Source: Rhizomicrobium palustre (GTDB taxonomy: Bacteria > Pseudomonadota > Alphaproteobacteria > Micropepsales > Micropepsaceae). From it: DNA of 64,000 bases. The position numbers and the translations under genes were made by a program. The DNA is taken from contig NZ_JAASRM010000001.1 of assembly GCF_011761565.1 (NCBI RefSeq), positions 124,139 through 188,138 of the forward strand, written 5' to 3'. Of this stretch, positions 1-8,981 are shown in pieces (the stretch's first letter is position 1; each line of letters begins with the position of its first letter). The notes beneath the pieces were generated by a model. It was given only the letters and a program-made list of their open reading frames with translations, was not told the origin of the DNA and ran no database searches.

Positions 1-298
1 GCCGCTTCAGCATGCCCATGGCATCGGCGAGGCTCTTCACCCCATCCCAGCGCAGCTCCATATTGAAATTGAGCCCGCCACGAATGATGTGCAGATGGTT
101 GTCGATCAGCCCCGGCAACACAAGGCGGCCCTTGAGGTCGATCTTTTTGGTTTTGGGGCCAGCCAGCGCAAGAATTTCTTTATCGCTGCCGACCGCCGTG
201 AAAATTCCACCCGAAATCGCCACCGCTTCTGCTTCGGGATTGCTCCGATCCAGCGTGGTGACACGGCCATGATGAAGAATGAGATCCGGCACAAGCAT
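1..298 (-). CDS. Amidohydrolase, YtcJ-like (N-terminal part only)
   Basis: The reading frame starts at ATG 298 and runs off the left edge, so only about 99 residues are visible. They show the N-terminal beta-sandwich of metal-dependent amidohydrolases, then the first metal-binding motif, LPGLIDNHLHIIRGG, at about residues 60-75, where the HxH pair would bind zinc. The wording around it fits the YtcJ/amidohydrolase 3 group better than urease or dihydroorotase. Its ATG shares one base with the stop codon of the XapX gene (TGATG), so the two are probably translationally coupled. It is the last visible gene of a minus-strand operon with XapX and an isochorismatase-type hydrolase. The substrate cannot be told from this fragment. 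Confidence 0.8.
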   Translation of the reverse strand, partial: MLVPDLILHHGRVTTLDRSNPEAEAVAISGGIFTAVGSDKEILALAGPKTKKIDLKGRLVLPGLIDNHLHIIRGGLNFNMELRWDGVKSLADAMGMLKR

Positions 299-570
299 CA
301 CACCGTCTCCTTCTTCTTTTCCGGTGCCTTGGCGGGATGGCCCGGCAGCATGCCGAAGAGATGCGCGCTAGTGATGGTTTCGGTGCAGGCCGTCTTGAGG
401 CGTTCCCCCGCCAGAAGCTGTTTCCCAAGTGGGATGATCTGCTCGCCCACCAGAATGCCCAAAAGCCCCAGCAATGCGATCAGCGGCGGCGCCGGAGAGC
501 GCACCTGCAACAGGCTATAGACAATCCCCACCAAAAGACCGGCGGCCAGAGAGGCAAGATAGATTTTCAT
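298..570 (-). CDS. XapX domain membrane protein (DUF1427)
   Basis: A 90-residue protein with two hydrophobic segments (about residues 3-20 and 28-42) and a charged, lysine-rich tail. The N-terminal pattern, AAGLLVGIVYSLLQVRSPAPP, is typical of the XapX domain, first named from a gene next to xanthosine phosphorylase genes; its function is unknown. A purine-rich stretch precedes the ATG. It lies 50 bp after the isochorismatase-type gene and overlaps the amidohydrolase start by one base. XapX, YtcJ-like amidohydrolase and isochorismatase-type hydrolase genes are often found together in Proteobacteria, so a shared catabolic role is likely, but which one is not known. Confidence 0.8.
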   Translation of the reverse strand: MKIYLASLAAGLLVGIVYSLLQVRSPAPPLIALLGLLGILVGEQIIPLGKQLLAGERLKTACTETITSAHLFGMLPGHPAKAPEKKKETV

Positions 571-620
571 GGTTCATCCCGCGGGAAAAAGCTTCGGACG
601 GCGAAAGCTAGGGCGTGGCC

Positions 621-1274
621 CTAGCCGCCATGGGCGCCGAACATGGCGCGGGCGTAGATGATGCCTAGGCCATAGGCGCCGCCGACCTCTTTGGCGATGC
701 CCGTGGTCATGTCATAGGTCTCAGCCCGCGCCCAATCGCGCTGCAACTCGAGCAGATACTGCAAGCTGGTCATCGGGCGGGCGCCCGCCTGCACCATGCG
801 CTGCACCGCACGCTCATGCGCTTCCTCGGAAATGTCGCCGCAAGCATCGGTGATGACATAGACCTCGAAACCCTGGCTGATCGCCGACAGCGCCGGGCCG
901 ACGATGCAGACCGAAGTCCACAGCCCCGCCAGCACGATACGGCTTTTGCCGATGCGGTTCACATCGGCGATCACGGCTTCATCTTCCCAGGCATTCATCG
1001 AGGTGCGGTCGAGAAGCTCCTGCTTGGGAAAGGGCGCGGTGATTTCTTCATACATCGGGCCGGAGAAGGTCTTTTCCGCCACCGTGGTCAGAATCGCGGG
1101 CACGCCGAACCCGGCGGCAGCTTTGGAAATCAACGAAGCGTTGCTGCGCAGCAGCACCGGGTCGATCGACTTTGTCGCGAAGGACATCTGGGATTGGAAA
1201 TCGATCAGCACCAGGGTGTGATCATTCGGCTTCAAAAGACCAGCACCCGGCTCGGCCTTGGCAGTCACGCCCAT
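621..1274 (-). CDS. Isochorismatase-family cysteine hydrolase
   Basis: A 217-residue protein of the isochorismatase/nicotinamidase fold. The catalytic aspartate is D25 in LVLIDFQSQ and the nucleophilic cysteine is C123 in GLWTSVCIVGPAL, preceded by the usual glycine-rich loop. The sequence is closest in style to the YcaC group of putative hydrolases, whose physiological substrate is not settled. AAGGAG lies 7 bases before the ATG and supports this start. It is the first gene of the minus-strand operon leading into XapX and the amidohydrolase. Nicotinamidase itself is less likely because the usual metal-binding DxH motif of that group is not visible. Confidence 0.85.
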   Translation of the reverse strand: MGVTAKAEPGAGLLKPNDHTLVLIDFQSQMSFATKSIDPVLLRSNASLISKAAAGFGVPAILTTVAEKTFSGPMYEEITAPFPKQELLDRTSMNAWEDEAVIADVNRIGKSRIVLAGLWTSVCIVGPALSAISQGFEVYVITDACGDISEEAHERAVQRMVQAGARPMTSLQYLLELQRDWARAETYDMTTGIAKEVGGAYGLGIIYARAMFGAHGG

Positions 1275-1423
1275 TGCAGCGCTCCTTCAGCGTTAAATTC
1301 GCCGCGGAGTGTGCAAAACGGGCCCGAGGGCTTCTTGAACGAAGCCGCCATGCTTGAATGCAATGGCCGTGAAAGCGCGCGAAGTCCTTCGCCAGAAACG
1401 AGAGCTTCGCGCGGCAAACAACG

Positions 1424-2872
1424 TTATTTCGGCTTCACCTCAAGCGCGTGGCGCATAACTTGATACAAATAGGTCGACTCGAAGCTGCCCGACACCAGAT
1501 AGGCCTGCGGACCTTGGGCATAAACCGGCACATCCTCGCCCGCATGCGCGGCGCTGTTCATCGGAACCAGCGCGGGCTGCTTGAAAGCTGGGTCGGTGGC
1601 TGTCTTTTGATCCAGCATGGGGTGTTCGTCTCCGCCGCCCTCGCCCGGCCCGGTGGCATAGGTCAAAGCGGGATAGGTGTTGCCCTGCCGGTCGCGCTTA
1701 GGTTGGCCGTCGCTCTGGGCAAGCCCCATTACCGGAGCCCCAATCGCCAAGCCGCCGGAAAGCGTCAGGCCATGGCTGTGGTCGGCAGTGAGGATGATCA
1801 GCGTATCCTTATCGCTGGTCATCTCGGCGGCAGCCGCCACCGCATTCGACAATTCATCCACGTCGGTCAGCGCCCGATAAGCGTTGTTGCGATGATGCCA
1901 TTTGTCGATAGAGGCGGACTCCACCATCAAAATGAAGCCGTTCTTGTTTTTCTTCAGCACCTCGATGGCCTTGCGGGTCATGGCGGCGAGATCAGGCACG
2001 TTCTTATGGTAATCCTTATCCACCGGCGACGGCAGATCGCCATCCGCAAACAAGCCCAGCAGATGATCCGTCTTGGCCGCATCCACCGCCGCGAGATCTT
2101 CGGCGTTCGCCACATAAGCGGCCTTGGCGCTTTGCTTCTTCCACGTTTCAATCAGGTTGCGCCCATCCTGGCGCGCACCAGCCACCTCCCCGCCCGCAGG
2201 CAGAAAGTCCAGCCGATCGCCGCCCAGCGCCACATCCATGCGGATGGCGGCGGGAGCATCCACCAATTGCCACGCCAGATCGGTGCAGCCCGCCGCCGCC
2301 GCCTCTTTCGGCAGATCGGCATCGGAGCGCCAGCCGCGCGTCGAGGTATGGCCATAAGCGCCTGCGGGCGTCGCATCGGTGATACCCGAGGTCGTCACCA
2401 CACCTGCCGCAAGCCCGCGCTTCTTGGCGTCTTCGAACAAGGTCGGAATGCTAGCCTTGGCGACGCCCGCGCAGCTTTCGGATTTCACATTGGCATCCAC
2501 ACCGATGGCGCCATTGATCGTCTTCACGCCCGTGGTGATGGCGCTGATGCCATTGGCGGAGTCGGTGACATATTGATCCGCCGAATGGGTGCGGGAGAAG
2601 CCGGAATAGGGAAATTTCTCGAAAGCAAGATCATAGGCGATGCCATCGCCGCCGCGCTGCTGGCTGGCGAAGATGCGCCCCGCCGTAACGCTGTTGATGC
2701 CCATGCCGTCGCCGATGAAGAGAATAATGTTCTTGGGCTTATGGGTATCGGGCACGCGCTTCAGCGCGGTGGCAAGCCGGGCCGCGTCCGCTGCCGTCCC
2801 TTGCGGCTCACCTGCCACGGAAGCAGCCATCATGCAGCCGAAAGCCAGTACACTCTTCATCCAAATGCGCAT
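1424..2872 (-). CDS. Alkaline phosphatase, exported (PhoA family)
   Basis: A 482-residue periplasmic phosphomonoesterase. The frame is open further upstream, but ATG 2872 is preceded by GGGGAG and begins a good signal peptide (MRIWMKSVLAFGCMMAASVAG). Active-site elements appear in the expected order: IGDGMG near residue 55 (metal), VTDSANG near 105 with the phosphorylated serine, ESASIDKWHHRNN (zinc Asp/His), TADHSH (Asp/His zinc pair) and AAHAGEDVPVY near the C-terminus with the last zinc histidine. It would release phosphate from organic esters. It follows a TonB receptor gene from which it is separated by a strong terminator, so it probably has its own promoter or depends on read-through. 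No Pho box was recognised. Confidence 0.93.
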   Translation of the reverse strand: MRIWMKSVLAFGCMMAASVAGEPQGTAADAARLATALKRVPDTHKPKNIILFIGDGMGINSVTAGRIFASQQRGGDGIAYDLAFEKFPYSGFSRTHSADQYVTDSANGISAITTGVKTINGAIGVDANVKSESCAGVAKASIPTLFEDAKKRGLAAGVVTTSGITDATPAGAYGHTSTRGWRSDADLPKEAAAAGCTDLAWQLVDAPAAIRMDVALGGDRLDFLPAGGEVAGARQDGRNLIETWKKQSAKAAYVANAEDLAAVDAAKTDHLLGLFADGDLPSPVDKDYHKNVPDLAAMTRKAIEVLKKNKNGFILMVESASIDKWHHRNNAYRALTDVDELSNAVAAAAEMTSDKDTLIILTADHSHGLTLSGGLAIGAPVMGLAQSDGQPKRDRQGNTYPALTYATGPGEGGGDEHPMLDQKTATDPAFKQPALVPMNSAAHAGEDVPVYAQGPQAYLVSGSFESTYLYQVMRHALEVKPK

Positions 2873-2897
2873 CGCGGGTTTCTCCCCAGAAAAGACG

Positions 2898-2927
2898 GCA
2901 CCCCGCCGGCTACAACCGGCAGGGTGC
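2898..2927 (-). terminator. Intrinsic terminator after TonB receptor
   Basis: On the minus strand, a 12-bp stem (GCACCCTGCCGG with CCGGCGGGGTGC, one mismatch) around a 6-base loop is followed within a few bases by CTTTTCT. It sits between the receptor stop (2989) and the alkaline phosphatase start (2872), so it should end the receptor transcript or attenuate entry into the phosphatase gene. Confidence 0.8.
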
Positions 2928-2988
2928 GTAACACTCACATATTAGCCGGCAAACTTCACGGCTCTGCGACAGTTCTGAAACCCAGCCA

Positions 2989-5730
2989 TCACAATTCCGC
3001 GCGCAGGCCCAAGCTGATCCGGCGGCCCGAGAACTCATACATGGTCGGGTAGGACGGATCGATGGTGTAGCCCTTGGTCGGGGTATCGCTCATATTGATA
3101 CCCTTGAGCTCGATCTGGAAATGCTCGTCGATGCGATAGCTCGCCGAGATATCGAGCTGACCATAAGCGCTGCGGTAGATCGGATACATTTCATAGCCGA
3201 TGCTTTCTACATAGCGGTCCTTATAATTGTAGGAGGCGCGCGCCTCGAAGGGACCGTTTTCGTAATAGAGCGTCAAGTTGAAGGTGTTCTTGGCCAAGCC
3301 CACCGGCGGGGTCGGAATGTTAATGATCGACTGCCCCGTCAGCGAACTATCAAGCAGCGTATAGTTCGCGTTGATGCCGAAGCCTTCCAGCCAGGGATGG
3401 ATCATGCCAAAAGGCACCACCGCGGCAATCTCGAAGCCGTTGACGTCATAGGAGCCATCGGCATTGACCGGCTGATAGACGTCGAAATCATAGACGCCGT
3501 CGACCGAGCCATTGGCATTGTACTTGGTCACGTTCTTGACCGTCCCCGTCAACGCGCTGCGCACCACGCCCGCTACACGCTTGAAGAAGTAGGAGCCGGA
3601 GACCAGCGCGCCATTATCGAAGTATTTTTCCAGGCCCACTTCCCATTGATCGGCATAGGTGGGCTTCAGGCCCGGATTACCATCAGTAAAACGGAAGGAG
3701 TTCCAACTCGCGGTGCGCTTATAGGCAAGATCGGTCAGCGCCGGACGCATCAAGGTCTGCGAGGCGGCGGCGCGCAGCACCAAGCCATCCCAAAGATCGG
3801 CATGGGCGTTAAATGACGGCAGGAATTCCTTATAGCTGCCCTCGCTCGAAACCGGCGCAGAGGTGTAGCCGGTGCCGCCATTCGAGGTTTGAATCTGGTG
3901 ATAGCCAGCCGACGTCACGGTCGTGTCAACATAGCGCCCGCCCGCATTCACCGAGACCGGCACGCTCGCGATATGGAAATCGAAATTGGCCATGCCGTAG
4001 AAGCTAAAGATCTCTTCCTGCACCTTATAATAGCCATCCGGTGCGAAGGGGCTGACAAATCCTGCTGGGCGGAAGGTGGCGCGGGCATAGTCGTTCGGAA
4101 TCTGCGCCCAGGAGATATCGCGCACCGAATAGGCACCGCCGCCAACAATATCGGAGGCTTTCACCAGCGTGGAATCCGCCAGAGTGCGCACATTCAGCCA
4201 CGCCGTGCTGCCACGCGTCGGACCCTGGATCTTTTCTTCGCCGTAATTACGTTCCTTGGCGGTATTGGTGTAACGCATGCCAAGATCAACGCTCGACAGT
4301 GCCGGGAAGAAATCCAGGTTGAAAGCGCGGTTAACCTGAGCCTGAGCGGCGTATTTGTCATCCGCTACTTCTTCATAAGTCGTCTCATAGGCTTCGAAGA
4401 GATAGGCTTTGGGCGTATTGTACATGTCGAAGGTGTTGGGATCGGCGCTCGGAATGGTCTCGCCGCCCTTCTCCGTCCAGCGCGTGCGCGTCGGCTTATA
4501 GGCGACGTGCTTGGTGTTGCCGTAATCATGGCTGGAATTGGCGCCGGAATAGCCCGCCAGCGCGCTGATCTTCCAAGCGCCCGTCTGCCAATCCATATCG
4601 AGTCCAAATTGGCGGTAATCAGTCTTGTTGACATATTCGGTGCTGAGGAATTCGTGCTGGGTCGCGGTATAGGAGACGTCGCGCAGCACCACCATCCCGT
4701 ATTCGGAAAGGGTCTTGTTATCGAAAGCATGGATGGTTTGTAGCGTGGATTTGCTCGAGGCGGAATAAGCCGCCGCGTCATAGGTATCCTGATGCGGCTT
4801 ATACCCGCCGAACAAGGCATCGAACGAAACGCTGAAACTGTCGGACGGCTTATATTGCAGCGAGGTCGAGACACCCCATTTGTGCTGCTTGTCGAGATAG
4901 ATGCGATCACCGACCTTGTCCTGGAAAATGATGCGTCCAGTTTCGTTGCGATCCTTCATATTCTTGACCACGACGCCGGCATCGCGCGCCAGCACGGCGG
5001 CGGCTTGCGTATTACGTGGCGCCGAGGCTTCCAGGAAGCGGAACATCGGGCGGAAATTGATGCCCGAGTTGGAATCCGTGCGGTTGGTGCGATCGCCCAT
5101 CGAGGCGGAGACCAGCACACCCCAGGCCCCCCAGGTATTGGAAGCCAGCACGGAATATTTGGGATCAAGCGCTTCGGAAATCGAGTTGTAGGCGCCTTCC
5201 GCGGAGCCCACCAGCTTCAAGCCGGTGAAGTCGAAAGGGCGCGCGGTACGGATGGCGATAGAACCCGCGATACCGCCCTCTTCATCCGCGGCGGTCGGCG
5301 ATTTGTGCACCGTGATACGCTGCATCAACTCGGAGGCGAACATATCGAAATCCACCGCACGGCCGCCATTACCGGAAGCCGTCGCGAGATTGTTGATCGT
5401 CACCTGGGTGAATTCGGTGGGAAGGCCGCGTACCGCCGCGCGGGTACCAAGACCTCTGGTACGCTCGATCGTAACGCCCGGCAAACGCTGCAGCGCTTCG
5501 GCGAGGTTCTGTTCCGGGAAATCGGCGATATCGGTGGCGATAATGCTATCGGAGAAACCGATGGTTTCGCGCTTGATGTCGACAGCCTTTTCCAGGCTCT
5601 GGCGATAGCCAGAGACGACAACCGTCTCGGTGTCGCCCATCATTTCGGCGTGCGACGGCATGACAAACGCGAGCACGCTCATGGAAGCGGCGCTCAGCGC
5701 GGCGGCGCGATGACGACAAAAAACCTTCAT
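2989..5730 (-). CDS. TonB-dependent outer-membrane receptor
   Basis: A 913-residue receptor. ATG 5730 is preceded by GGGGGA and starts a signal peptide (MKVFCRHRAAALSAASMSVLAF). The plug domain follows: a TonB-box-like ETVVVSGYRQSLEKA near residues 35-50, then FPEQNLAEALQRLPGVTIER and the RGLPTEFTQVTINN region. The remainder is a long beta-barrel rich in aromatic residues, ending in ISLGLRAEL. This is the Caulobacter-type receptor with the SLEKAVDIKR signature, usually linked to sugar or oligosaccharide uptake; the ligand here is unknown. It lies between the FecA-like signalling receptor and an alkaline phosphatase, all on the same strand, so it may be a target of the neighbouring sigma factor. 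It lacks an STN signalling domain. Confidence 0.92.
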   Translation of the reverse strand: MKVFCRHRAAALSAASMSVLAFVMPSHAEMMGDTETVVVSGYRQSLEKAVDIKRETIGFSDSIIATDIADFPEQNLAEALQRLPGVTIERTRGLGTRAAVRGLPTEFTQVTINNLATASGNGGRAVDFDMFASELMQRITVHKSPTAADEEGGIAGSIAIRTARPFDFTGLKLVGSAEGAYNSISEALDPKYSVLASNTWGAWGVLVSASMGDRTNRTDSNSGINFRPMFRFLEASAPRNTQAAAVLARDAGVVVKNMKDRNETGRIIFQDKVGDRIYLDKQHKWGVSTSLQYKPSDSFSVSFDALFGGYKPHQDTYDAAAYSASSKSTLQTIHAFDNKTLSEYGMVVLRDVSYTATQHEFLSTEYVNKTDYRQFGLDMDWQTGAWKISALAGYSGANSSHDYGNTKHVAYKPTRTRWTEKGGETIPSADPNTFDMYNTPKAYLFEAYETTYEEVADDKYAAQAQVNRAFNLDFFPALSSVDLGMRYTNTAKERNYGEEKIQGPTRGSTAWLNVRTLADSTLVKASDIVGGGAYSVRDISWAQIPNDYARATFRPAGFVSPFAPDGYYKVQEEIFSFYGMANFDFHIASVPVSVNAGGRYVDTTVTSAGYHQIQTSNGGTGYTSAPVSSEGSYKEFLPSFNAHADLWDGLVLRAAASQTLMRPALTDLAYKRTASWNSFRFTDGNPGLKPTYADQWEVGLEKYFDNGALVSGSYFFKRVAGVVRSALTGTVKNVTKYNANGSVDGVYDFDVYQPVNADGSYDVNGFEIAAVVPFGMIHPWLEGFGINANYTLLDSSLTGQSIINIPTPPVGLAKNTFNLTLYYENGPFEARASYNYKDRYVESIGYEMYPIYRSAYGQLDISASYRIDEHFQIELKGINMSDTPTKGYTIDPSYPTMYEFSGRRISLGLRAEL

Positions 5731-5820
5731 AAAATCCCCCACGGAGAGTTGAACATGGGCTTGCGCCCAGCCGGTTCTCACGTTCCGACATGGAGGAGAC
5801 AGGAAGCCCTGGTGCAGCTT

Positions 5821-5836
5821 TCAGCGCGCGCGCTGA
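5821..5836. promoter_or_regulatory. Perfect 16-bp palindrome between receptor genes
   Basis: TCAGCGCGCGCGCTGA reads the same on both strands. It lies in the 142-bp gap between the stop of the signalling receptor (5873) and the start of the second receptor (5730). It could be an operator or part of a transcript-end structure; no T-run follows on the minus strand. Confidence 0.35.
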
Positions 5837-5872
5837 TTTCACGAGAACTTCACAAAAGGAATGGAAACAACC

Positions 5873-8860
5873 TCAAAACCGTCCGCGTACGCCAATGTTG
5901 AAGCTGCGGCCATAGTCATGAATCTGATACAGACGTGCCGCGCGTCCCAGATAGGCCGTCTGATGCTGATTGGCGATGTTCACGCCTTCCGCGAAAATCT
6001 CAAGGCTTTCTCCCAGCCGCAAGGCCGCGCCGAAATCAAGCGTGCCGAAACCAGCAGCAATCGCGGTTTCATTGGGGTCGGTCTCCACCGTGCTCGCAAT
6101 GGTGACATTAGCGTTGGAGTCGAATTTGCTGCGATAGGTATAGCTGAGATAGGCGTCGAATATTCCGCAATCGAAAAATGGCGTAATCGAATATGCGGTG
6201 CGCGAGACGCCTTGCAGACTGCCGCTCTTGGATGTGCCATCAGCAAGATGGAGCCGCACGGCATAGGAGGTGAGCATCGCGCTCAGCGCCAGACCAAAGC
6301 CGTTTTGAAGCCGGCCCGAATAGCCAAGCTCCAGCCCTGCCAAGGATGCATCGCCGATATTTTGTGGCCGGTTGACGGCGATGTCCAAATTCAGGCTACC
6401 GCCACTGCGCATATCGAAAGGCATTTGTTCGTGGCTGACATCGCCTGCGATAAAATTCGACATGCGCTTATAGAAAGCGGAAATCGTCACCGCACCGAAT
6501 GATTCGAAATAGCGCTCCAGTGCGGCATCGCCATTCCAGGAGGTGATCGGCGCGAGTTTTGGGTTGCCGCCTACCGCCGTGATATCGAGGTCTGGATTTG
6601 TCAGTGCGGCCGCACCACGCTCGAAAATATCGGACGTCGTGGCGCTGCTTGGCACCGTGGCATCGCGCAAGCTCGCAAGCGATGGCCGCGTCATGGAGCG
6701 TGAACCCGCCAATCGCAACGCGAGATTCTCCGCCAAATTCGACTTTAGATTCAGGCTGGGCAGGAATTCGCTATAGGCGCTTTGCGTCACACGCGGCTCG
6801 CTCGCCATCTCCATCCCGCCTTGGGCGTTGGCGACGGCAAAAACACGGCTGCCGAAAACCTTGGTATCGGTATGCACAAACCGCAGCCCCACATTGCCGC
6901 TGAGTGGAATCCCGTCATCTCTCGCGAAATCGAGCCTCGCATAAAACGCCCGCACCTCTTCTTCCACGCGGTAGGATTGGCGAAGATCGGCAGCATTGGG
7001 CACAAGATCGCGTGCTTGCGGGGCTACCCCGTCATATTCCCCCGCCACCACAAAGGCCCGCGCGAATTTCTCGAAATTCGGTCCAACCCAAGTGGAGCGA
7101 GCGCCCCGGATGATATGCTCCATCGCGCTTTGCGGCACCCTGCCGGTGAAAAAGCTTGCATCCACCACCGCGCCCTGGCGCGGCGTGAGCATGCGGTCGC
7201 GCCGCTGGTAATCGCGATAGCGGCTCGTCCACTGCCCGCCCAGGCGTAACTCGGTGAAGGTTACCCCAGCCACAGACACATCCAGCGGACGCGCGAGATT
7301 GAAAAGCGCGGTGGCATCCTGATCCTGCGAATTTGTCGGCCGAATGCGATAGCGCTTGAACTGCGTCGCGGCGGGGTCGTTCAAATCCAACTTTGTATGC
7401 AGGGATTGGATATATCCCGCTCCTGCCGGATAACGCCCCAGATCGAAGCTGTACTCCAACCCTGCCAGATCGCCCGTCTGCGATTCAATCCGCTGCAGCG
7501 GGGTTTTGAGCTTGGAGTTGGCGCCGGACAGGCTGAGCGTTGAGGACAGTACAAATCCCCCCACAGCCCAATCCGCCCCAACGCTGAGCGCGAGATTGTC
7601 ATGCACTTGTGCGGAGAATTCGGCATTGCGGTCGATGCGCCCGCCACGGATTTCCCCCGCATAAAGCACGCCATCCTTGATCCGCGCGGACCCCGGCAGC
7701 AGCGCGGCCGAGGCGTAGCTGCCCAGCCCATAGCTGACGCGGTTTTCCGCGATCTCGTTATTAAAGCGCGAATACAGCATATCCGTGCGCAGATCGAAAC
7801 CGGCAGTGGGCCGCCATTGCGCGCCAAGGGAAAGGCTGAAGCGCTCGCGCTTCTCCTCTTCCACCGTCGTGCTCCAATCATCGGGCACTTGCACGCCGTC
7901 GATGCCGTCAACCTTGCGCGCTGCATAGCCGAAATTCTGGAAGCGATCGAACTTGGCCTCGCGGCGCTGCAGTGAAAGCCCGCCGGTCACGCCAAACCGC
8001 GCATCCGGCGACTTCCAACAGGCCGACACCGAGCCATTCGGCAAGACGCTGCCGACGCGCTCATCGCTGCTCGCATAGGCGCGGAATGACAAAAACGGCT
8101 CGCATTGCAGCGGGCGCAGCGTCCTGATGTCGATATTGGCGCCGATGCCGCCATCGATCAGATCCGCCGTAGGAGCCTTGGTTACGACAATCGCGCCAAT
8201 CAGATCGGCGGGTAGCACGCGGAAGCGGAACTGCCGCCCGGATTGATCCGAATTGCGCACATTCTCATTCACCGCCAGCGGCACGCCATTAAAGGTGACC
8301 GATTGAAAATTCGGCCCCAGCCCGCGCACACCAATGAATTCGCCCTCGCCCGCCTCCCGCGAGATCGTCACGCCCACCAGATGCTGCAAGGCTTCGGCGG
8401 CATTCACCGCGGGCAATTTACCGATATCGGCGGCAACCAGCGCATCGGCAATACTGGCCGCGTTCTGTTTTATATCTAACGAGCGCGCCAACCCGCCCGA
8501 GATAGTACCATAGACGGTCACGATCTCTCCTGCCACCTCCAGCGGAGCCTCTTTGGCAGCGAGCGCATGCGTGATGATGAAGGCGCCGCTCGCATCAAGC
8601 CGCGCCGAAAGCCCCGCGCCTGTCAGCATTTGATCCAACGCGGCAGCGGCGCTCAATCGGCCTTGGACTGGGCTGGAACGCTTGTCATGCACTAACCCCG
8701 CGGGCGCCAGGATCGGCACATTGGCCTGTTCGGAAAGCGCCGCGATGGCATCGGCGAGCGGCAACGCGGGAATGTTGAAATCTTCGGCGCGCGCGCCCGC
8801 GGCCAAGGCGAAAACCGCCGAGACCACAGCGAAAACCGTCCCCGGCACCGCGCACTTCAA
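5873..8860 (-). CDS. FecA-like TonB receptor with STN signalling domain
   Basis: A 995-residue transducer receptor. After a signal peptide ending near AAGARA, residues 27-100 form the secretin/TonB N-terminal (STN) domain (DFNIPALPLADAIAALSEQ, then GRLSAAAALDQMLTGAGL), which in FecA-type systems contacts the FecR anti-sigma factor. A plug follows (LPAVNAAEALQHLVGVTISR, GVRGLGPNFQSVTFNG), then a barrel ending in a C-terminal phenylalanine (NIGVRGRF). FecR and an ECF sigma factor lie directly upstream on the same strand, so this is very likely the sensor of a cell-surface signalling set. The start codon given is TTG; a GTG four codons later is an alternative. The ligand (siderophore, sugar or other) cannot be told from sequence. 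Confidence 0.9.
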   Translation of the reverse strand: MKCAVPGTVFAVVSAVFALAAGARAEDFNIPALPLADAIAALSEQANVPILAPAGLVHDKRSSPVQGRLSAAAALDQMLTGAGLSARLDASGAFIITHALAAKEAPLEVAGEIVTVYGTISGGLARSLDIKQNAASIADALVAADIGKLPAVNAAEALQHLVGVTISREAGEGEFIGVRGLGPNFQSVTFNGVPLAVNENVRNSDQSGRQFRFRVLPADLIGAIVVTKAPTADLIDGGIGANIDIRTLRPLQCEPFLSFRAYASSDERVGSVLPNGSVSACWKSPDARFGVTGGLSLQRREAKFDRFQNFGYAARKVDGIDGVQVPDDWSTTVEEEKRERFSLSLGAQWRPTAGFDLRTDMLYSRFNNEIAENRVSYGLGSYASAALLPGSARIKDGVLYAGEIRGGRIDRNAEFSAQVHDNLALSVGADWAVGGFVLSSTLSLSGANSKLKTPLQRIESQTGDLAGLEYSFDLGRYPAGAGYIQSLHTKLDLNDPAATQFKRYRIRPTNSQDQDATALFNLARPLDVSVAGVTFTELRLGGQWTSRYRDYQRRDRMLTPRQGAVVDASFFTGRVPQSAMEHIIRGARSTWVGPNFEKFARAFVVAGEYDGVAPQARDLVPNAADLRQSYRVEEEVRAFYARLDFARDDGIPLSGNVGLRFVHTDTKVFGSRVFAVANAQGGMEMASEPRVTQSAYSEFLPSLNLKSNLAENLALRLAGSRSMTRPSLASLRDATVPSSATTSDIFERGAAALTNPDLDITAVGGNPKLAPITSWNGDAALERYFESFGAVTISAFYKRMSNFIAGDVSHEQMPFDMRSGGSLNLDIAVNRPQNIGDASLAGLELGYSGRLQNGFGLALSAMLTSYAVRLHLADGTSKSGSLQGVSRTAYSITPFFDCGIFDAYLSYTYRSKFDSNANVTIASTVETDPNETAIAAGFGTLDFGAALRLGESLEIFAEGVNIANQHQTAYLGRAARLYQIHDYGRSFNIGVRGRF

Positions 8861-8981
8861 AACAAACTACCCCGCCGTAATCTGCGCGCACCACCCGCGC
8901 GCAACACCTTGAAACGGCAGGTATACAGGCGGATTCCATCGCTTTCTTAACACTCGCCAACCTAAGCCAGCCGGATCGCGC

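Noticed and set aside
1448..3052. A 534-codon plus-strand frame over the alkaline phosphatase
   Set aside because: It is antisense to a gene with full catalytic motifs, has a histidine/arginine-rich low-complexity look and no domain. It is a by-product of GC-rich codon use.
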